A DNA stretch of 64,000 nt, taken from Piscinibacter gummiphilus. Its GTDB lineage: Bacteria > Pseudomonadota > Gammaproteobacteria > Burkholderiales > Burkholderiaceae_C. Below, piece by piece: positions 59,916 through 64,000 of the stretch (position 1 is its first letter; the number at the start of each line of letters is the position of its first letter). The stretch covers positions 545,001 through 609,000 of the forward strand of contig NZ_CP136336.1 of NCBI RefSeq assembly GCF_032681285.1, given 5' to 3'. The translations under genes were made by a program, and so were the position numbers. The notes under the pieces were generated by a model that saw nothing but the letters and a program-made list of their open reading frames with translations, searched no databases and had not been told where the DNA came from.

Positions 59916-61598
59916 ATGACCTCCCCCGACGTCGCTCCCCTCGACCACAGTTCAGCCGGCAAACCGCCGCGCGCCGCCGCCACGCTGGTGGTGGTGCGCG
60001 ACACCCTCGGCGGCCTCGAAGTGCTGCTGCTGTGCCGCGCCGAACGCGGCGATCACAACAGCGGCGCCTGGGTCTTCCCGGGCGGCACGGTCGACAAGAC
60101 CGATGCGCAGTGGCGCGGCCTCTGCGACGGCCCCGACGACGCGGCCCTGAGCGCCCAGCTGGCGCTGACCGAAGGCGGGCTCGACTACGCCATCACCGCC
60201 ATCCGCGAGTGCTTCGAAGAATGCGGCCTGCTCTTCGCGCGCCGCGGAAGCGAGCTCGTGGGCGACGTGCAGCACCTGGTGCCTTGGCGCGACCCGCTCA
60301 ACCGCGGCGAGCGCACGCTCGGCGAGTTCTGCGCCGCCGAAGGCTTCCGGCTCGCGGTCGACGAGCTCGCCTACTTCAGCCACTGGCTCACGCCGCTCGG
60401 CCGCGCCAAGCGCTACGACACGCGCTTCTTCGTGGCCGTGGCGCCCGCCGGCCAGACCGCCCTGCACGATGGCAGCGAGATGGTCGGCATGCACTGGCTG
60501 CGCCCGGCCGACGCACTCGCCCGGAGCGACTCGCTCAAGCTCATGGGCCCGACCCGCGCCACGCTCACCGCGCTCGGCGCGTTCGAGACCACCGCGGCGC
60601 TCATGGCGTATGCCCGGGGCCCGCGCACCGTGAGCCTCATCAACCCGCGCATCGGCGCCGGCAGCCAGGGCCTGCGCCCGGTGATGCCGCACGAGTACGC
60701 CTGGGCCGAGATGGGCCGCATCGACCCGCTGGGCCACGGCACCGCGTCTTACGAGATCGTGCCGGGGCGGGCGGTGAAGCTGTCGCCGCACGTGATCCGC
60801 GTGACCGCGCCCAACCCGAGCGTGATGACCGGCCCCGGCACCAACACCTACCTGGTGGGCGGCGGTGCGCACAACGAGTGGGCCGTAATCGACCCCGGCC
60901 CCGATCTGCCCGAGCACGTGGAAGCGATCCTGCGCGCGGCGCCGGGGCCCATCCGATTCATCCTCGCCACGCACACCCACCACGATCACTCGCCCGCCGC
61001 GGTGTCGCTCAAGCAGCACACGCACGCGCCGGTGATGGGCCGTGTGGCGCTGCACCCGCACAAGCAGGACGGCACGTTCGCACCCGACCGCGTGCTCGAA
61101 CACGGCGAGCGCCTCGCCATCGCCCCCGGCGTGACGCTGCGCGTGCTGCACACGCCGGGCCATGCGTCCAACCACCTCTGCTACCTGCTCGAAGAAGAGA
61201 AGACCCTCTTCACCGGCGACCACCTGATGCAGGCCAGCACGGTCGTCATCAACCCGCCCGACGGCGACATGGCCGCCTATCTGCACACCCTGCGCTCCCT
61301 GCTCGACGAAGACATCGAGTGGCTCGCCCCGGGCCACGGCTTCCTGATGGCGCAGCCCCACCAGGCGGTGCAGGCGGTGATCGAGCACCGGCTCAAGCGT
61401 GAAGCGAAGGTCGTGGCGGCCTTGCGCGCGCACGGGCCGGCCACGCTGGAGCAGCTGCTGCCGCATGCGTACGACGACGTCGACCCGCGCATGCTGCCGG
61501 TGGCGGCGCGCTCGCTGCTGGCGCACCTGGGCAAGCTGCGCAGCGATGGCCGTGCCGGTGAGTGCGCGGGCGTGTGGTCGCTCGCGGCCGAGGCTTGA
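59916..61598 (+). CDS. Nudix-MBL fold fusion protein
   Basis: The 560-aa protein has a Nudix-like N-terminal part with GAWVFPGGTVDKTD near 50 and RECFEECGLLFARRG near 95. A 40-residue insert lies between GG and REXXEE, as in NUDT19-type Nudix enzymes. A metallo-beta-lactamase domain (about 300-470) follows with ATHTHHDHSPAAVSLK (HxHxDH), HTPGHASNHLCYLLEE, TGDHLMQASTVVINPP and GHGF. The C-terminal helical tail resembles LACTB2. The Nudix hydrolase probably acts on a CoA- or nucleotide-type substrate. The fusion is known in Burkholderiales, but its role is not. Confidence 0.83.
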   Translation: MTSPDVAPLDHSSAGKPPRAAATLVVVRDTLGGLEVLLLCRAERGDHNSGAWVFPGGTVDKTDAQWRGLCDGPDDAALSAQLALTEGGLDYAITAIRECFEECGLLFARRGSELVGDVQHLVPWRDPLNRGERTLGEFCAAEGFRLAVDELAYFSHWLTPLGRAKRYDTRFFVAVAPAGQTALHDGSEMVGMHWLRPADALARSDSLKLMGPTRATLTALGAFETTAALMAYARGPRTVSLINPRIGAGSQGLRPVMPHEYAWAEMGRIDPLGHGTASYEIVPGRAVKLSPHVIRVTAPNPSVMTGPGTNTYLVGGGAHNEWAVIDPGPDLPEHVEAILRAAPGPIRFILATHTHHDHSPAAVSLKQHTHAPVMGRVALHPHKQDGTFAPDRVLEHGERLAIAPGVTLRVLHTPGHASNHLCYLLEEEKTLFTGDHLMQASTVVINPPDGDMAAYLHTLRSLLDEDIEWLAPGHGFLMAQPHQAVQAVIEHRLKREAKVVAALRAHGPATLEQLLPHAYDDVDPRMLPVAARSLLAHLGKLRSDGRAGECAGVWSLAAEA

Positions 61599-61664
61599 GA
61601 AAAGGCAAAGACAGCCTGGCCGGTGGCGCGCCCAATGTGCCTGTCACCACGACAGGAGTTTGAC

Positions 61665-61820
61665 GTGCATGCGCTGAAGGATCTCTTCACTTCCGATGTC
61701 GGCCTGATGAGCCTGGCCGGCCTCACCTTCATGATGGGCATGGCCGTGTTCTTCGTGCGCTACTTCGTGCGCCACATCGAGGAAGACGCTCGCAAGGCGG
61801 ATTCGCTTCCCCGCCGCTGA
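61665..61820 (+). CDS. DUF3149 small membrane protein
   Basis: The 51-aa protein (V-H-A-L-K-D-L-F-T-S-D-V-G) has a central membrane helix (SLAGLTFMMGMAVFFVRYFV) followed by RHIEEDARKAD, which matches the DUF3149 family. The GTG at 61665 has AGGAG six bases upstream. It lies 12 bases before the Rieske gene, so the two are co-transcribed. Function unknown. Confidence 0.82.
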   Translation: MHALKDLFTSDVGLMSLAGLTFMMGMAVFFVRYFVRHIEEDARKADSLPRR

Positions 61821-61832
61821 GGAGGTCGCCGC

Positions 61833-62450
61833 ATGATGACGCCCAGCTTTGCAGGCGCGGCCGCCGAGCTGTCGCCTGACGATGCAGAACGCCGGCAGTG
61901 GATCGTCACCACCGCGGCAGCCGGCGGTGTGGCCGCGGTGGCTGCCGCCGTGCCCTTCGTGTCGTCGCTCGCGCCCAGCGAGCGTGCCAAGGCCGCAGGC
62001 GGGCCGGTGGAGGTCGACCTCGCCGACATCCCGCCCGGTGGCATGAAAACGGTCGAATGGCGTGGCAAGCCCGTGTGGGTGGTGCGGCGCACGCCGCAGA
62101 TGATCGCGGCGCTGCAGGGCCACGATGCCGAGCTGGCCGACCCCGCATCGCTGCGCGACCAGCAGCCCAAGCTCGCGCGTAACCCGGTGCGTGCCGTGAG
62201 GCCCGAGGTCTTCGTGGCGGTGGGCATCTGCACGCACCTGGGCTGTTCGCCCACGGCGGTGCCGCAGGGGTCGGCCAACCCCAGTCTGCCCGCCGACTGG
62301 CCGGGCGGCTTCTTCTGCCCTTGCCACGGCTCGACCTTCGACGGTGCCGGCAGAGTGTTCAAGAACAAGCCGGCGCCCACGAACCTCGAGATTCCGCCGT
62401 ATCGCTTTGCCAGCGACACGCGGCTGGTGATCGGCGACGAGACGGCGTAA
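61833..62450 (+). CDS. petA: ubiquinol-cytochrome c reductase iron-sulfur (Rieske) subunit, orphan copy
   Basis: The 205-aa protein has a Tat-type N-terminus (RRQWIVTTAAAG with an alanine-rich membrane anchor) and both Rieske boxes: CTHLGC (Cys133, His135, Cys138) and CPCHGS (Cys162, Cys164, His165). It would be the bc1 Rieske subunit transferring electrons from ubiquinol to cytochrome c1. No petB or petC follows; the next gene is convergent. Rubrivivax gelatinosus has such an orphan second Rieske gene in addition to its petABC operon. Confidence 0.92.
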   Translation: MMTPSFAGAAAELSPDDAERRQWIVTTAAAGGVAAVAAAVPFVSSLAPSERAKAAGGPVEVDLADIPPGGMKTVEWRGKPVWVVRRTPQMIAALQGHDAELADPASLRDQQPKLARNPVRAVRPEVFVAVGICTHLGCSPTAVPQGSANPSLPADWPGGFFCPCHGSTFDGAGRVFKNKPAPTNLEIPPYRFASDTRLVIGDETA

Positions 62451-62475
62451 ACGGCGTTAACGCCTTTAACGCGCC

Positions 62476-63159
62476 TCAACGCTGCACCCAGCCCCCGCAC
62501 ACGGGGAACACCTGCCCCACGAAGCAGTTGGCCGCGTCGCTACACAGGTAGGCCGCGAACTCGGCGTCTTCGCGCGCGCTGACCAGCCGGCCGAGCGGCA
62601 CCTCGCGTTTCAGGCGCTCCTGAAAGCGCGGGTCGGCCTGCACCTCGGGCGGAAAGTAAGTCGGGTTCTCGACGAAGTTCTGTGCGATCGCGTTGACCTG
62701 CACGTTGTGCGGGGCCACTTCCACACCCACCGCTTGCACGTAGGCGAGCTGCGCGCCGCGCGCAGCGCTGTAGGTCGACGTGCGCTTCATGCCACGCAGG
62801 GCAGATGAACTGCCCATCACGAGCACCTTGCCGGCCCGCCGCGCGATCATCTGCGGCAGCACCGCGCGCACCAGGCGCGGCAGCGGGTCGACGAGCGCGG
62901 CGAAGGTGTCGCGCCATTCGTTGTCGGCCACGTCCTTGGCCGCGGTGCTGGGGGCGGGGTGGGCGAGGTTGACGAGCAGCACGTCGAGCTCGCCGGCTGC
63001 GGCCACGACGGCGGCCGGCGCCTGCGGGGCGCGCAGCGGGTCGACGCTTTCGATCACCGTGGCGCCGTGCGCCCGAAACACGTCGCACAGCGTCGGCCCC
63101 ATGAACCCATCGGCGTGGGTCACGAGGATGCGCTTGCCGCCGAGCAGTGGCCCGCTCAT
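62476..63159 (-). CDS. SDR protein with halohydrin-dehalogenase signature
   Basis: The 227-aa protein has the SDR fold but the catalytic lysine is Arg. Motif 1, T-X4-F-X-G, is Thr14-Phe19-Gly21 in VTHADGFMG, replacing the glycine-rich NAD loop. Motif 2, S-X12-Y-X3-R, is Ser117, Tyr130, Arg134. These two are the published signature of halohydrin dehalogenases, which convert vicinal halohydrins to epoxides. AIAQNFVENPTYFPPE resembles the halide-pocket segment of HheA/HheB/HheC, and VGQVFPVCGGW the C-terminal end. Its ATG overlaps the upstream MFS gene's stop (ATGA). Confidence 0.82.
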   Translation of the reverse strand: MSGPLLGGKRILVTHADGFMGPTLCDVFRAHGATVIESVDPLRAPQAPAAVVAAAGELDVLLVNLAHPAPSTAAKDVADNEWRDTFAALVDPLPRLVRAVLPQMIARRAGKVLVMGSSSALRGMKRTSTYSAARGAQLAYVQAVGVEVAPHNVQVNAIAQNFVENPTYFPPEVQADPRFQERLKREVPLGRLVSAREDAEFAAYLCSDAANCFVGQVFPVCGGWVQR

Positions 63160-64000
63160 GAGGCCTCGCGCGCGGCGGCTGCGCCGCGTTCCACGTTGAC
63201 GGGCAGCAGCAGCAAGAGCCCGCCGATGAAGAAGAGCGCGGTCGACAGGATGGCCAGCCGGTGGTTGCCGGCGGTGGCCACCGTCACCAGGCCGTAGGTC
63301 ACCGGCCCGAGGATGGCCGCCAGGCGCACGGCGAAGGTCCACAGCCCGTAGAACTCGGCGCGCTGCGCCTCGGGGGCGAAGAGCCCGGCGATGGCACGGC
63401 CGGCCGACTGGCTGGAGCCCATGCACAGGCCCGCGATCACCGCGGCCACCCAGAACGGGCCGGGTGTCGTGGCCACGATGGCAAGCACCGTCATCACGAC
63501 CCAGCCCACCAGCGTGACGGCGAGTGCGCGCTTGTGGCCGATGCGGTCTTGCCAGTAGCCGAAACCGAAGGCGCCGAGTGCGGCGGCGATGTTGACGAGG
63601 AAGACCAGCATCATGGTTTGCGCCTGCTTGAAGCCGAGCACCTGCTCGGCGTACACCGCGGCGAGTGCGATCACCACTGCGATGCCGGCCTGGTAGCACA
63701 CGGCGCAGACGAGCAGCCAGGAGAAATCGCGGTACAGGCGGGCGCGCCGGATGGTGGCGGCCAGGCGCTGCAGCGAGGCGGTGATGCCCGCCGTGTGCGC
63801 CACCTGTGGCTGCGGCACCGCCCGCTCGCGCAGCAGTGCGAAGGTGGCCAGAGACGCCACGCCGTAGACGCCGGAGGTGATGAGCATCGTGACCGGCACG
63901 AACGAGGTGGCCGGCTCGCCGCGTGCCTGTGCCGCGAGCACATAGGCGAGGCTCAGGCCCAGCGACAACATGCCGCCGAAGTAGCCGAAGCTCCAGCCCC
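63156..64000 (-). CDS. MFS transporter, UMF1-like (5' end outside window)
   Basis: The C-terminal 281 residues or so of a major-facilitator protein are in the window, with about eight hydrophobic helices. GYWQDRIGHKRALAVTL gives the family's loop motif. The in-frame residues at the window edge (GWSFGYFGG) match the UMF1/Atg22-like group. Its stop overlaps the halohydrin-dehalogenase-like gene, so the two form an operon. The substrate is unknown. Confidence 0.82.
   Translation of the reverse strand, partial: GWSFGYFGGMLSLGLSLAYVLAAQARGEPATSFVPVTMLITSGVYGVASLATFALLRERAVPQPQVAHTAGITASLQRLAATIRRARLYRDFSWLLVCAVCYQAGIAVVIALAAVYAEQVLGFKQAQTMMLVFLVNIAAALGAFGFGYWQDRIGHKRALAVTLVGWVVMTVLAIVATTPGPFWVAAVIAGLCMGSSQSAGRAIAGLFAPEAQRAEFYGLWTFAVRLAAILGPVTYGLVTVATAGNHRLAILSTALFFIGGLLLLLPVNVERGAAAAREAS

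Overview
The window comes from a high-GC betaproteobacterium. It most resembles the Burkholderiales group around Rubrivivax, Leptothrix and Roseateles. This rests on the protein families present (FadD next to a gene of the FFLEELY-motif family, PhhA, PurT, an orphan Rieske protein) and on the dense, overlapping gene layout. No IS element, CRISPR array, phage gene or tRNA was found.

Layout. 1-2400: the 3' two thirds of a 23S rRNA gene, the 5S rRNA gene and a strong terminator closing the rRNA operon. 2.4-9.9 kb: FadD, a small FFLDELY-motif protein, a Tat-signal protein with a GMC oxidoreductase, a lipase-like hydrolase, phenylalanine hydroxylase and an HDOD protein. 9.9-15.7 kb: a three-gene NMT1/THI5-type ABC importer, two small unknown genes behind a putative operator and attenuator, an XRE-like protein, PurT and a small membrane protein.

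15.8-36.0 kb is the centrepiece, an aryl-polyene (xanthomonadin-type) gene cluster. The rightward arm holds ACP, membrane protein, aryl-ACP/CoA ligase, dehydratase, LpxL-like acyltransferase, LolA-like carrier, MMPL exporter, NodB-like deacetylase, methyltransferase, ketosynthase, chain-length factor, a second dehydratase and a ketoreductase. The leftward arm holds a ketosynthase, a second ACP, a PAP2 phosphatase, GT2, a PlsC-like acyltransferase, a MipA-type outer-membrane protein, a chorismatase (XanB2/Hyg5 type) and a CPA2 antiporter. A flavin-dependent halogenase runs rightward at the far end. Most neighbours overlap by 1-4 bases. The expected logic is: chorismate to hydroxybenzoate, activation and loading on ACP, iterative extension, reduction and dehydration, possible halogenation and methylation, attachment to a lipid or sugar carrier, and export to the outer membrane.

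36-45.3 kb: a PAS-GGDEF diguanylate cyclase, a small secreted protein, and an unusual envelope locus (a 742-aa secreted protein with three C-terminal repeats, a TPR-secretin fusion, two lipoproteins), then a GumK-like glycosyltransferase. 45.3-53.8 kb: AMP nucleosidase, a BCCP-carboxyltransferase fusion, small proteins, DUF72, a nitroreductase, DUF1428, TruD and an AhpD-like protein. 53.8-64 kb: a coupled App1-type phosphatase and MGDG-synthase-like glycosyltransferase, a DUF3857-transglutaminase protein, a ferredoxin, a histidine phosphatase, a Nudix-MBL fusion, DUF3149, an orphan Rieske subunit, an SDR with the exact halohydrin-dehalogenase signature, and a truncated MFS transporter.

Most noteworthy are the halogenase-bearing aryl-polyene cluster, the halohydrin-dehalogenase-like gene, the operator/attenuator upstream of two unknown small genes, the TPR-secretin locus and the orphan Rieske gene.
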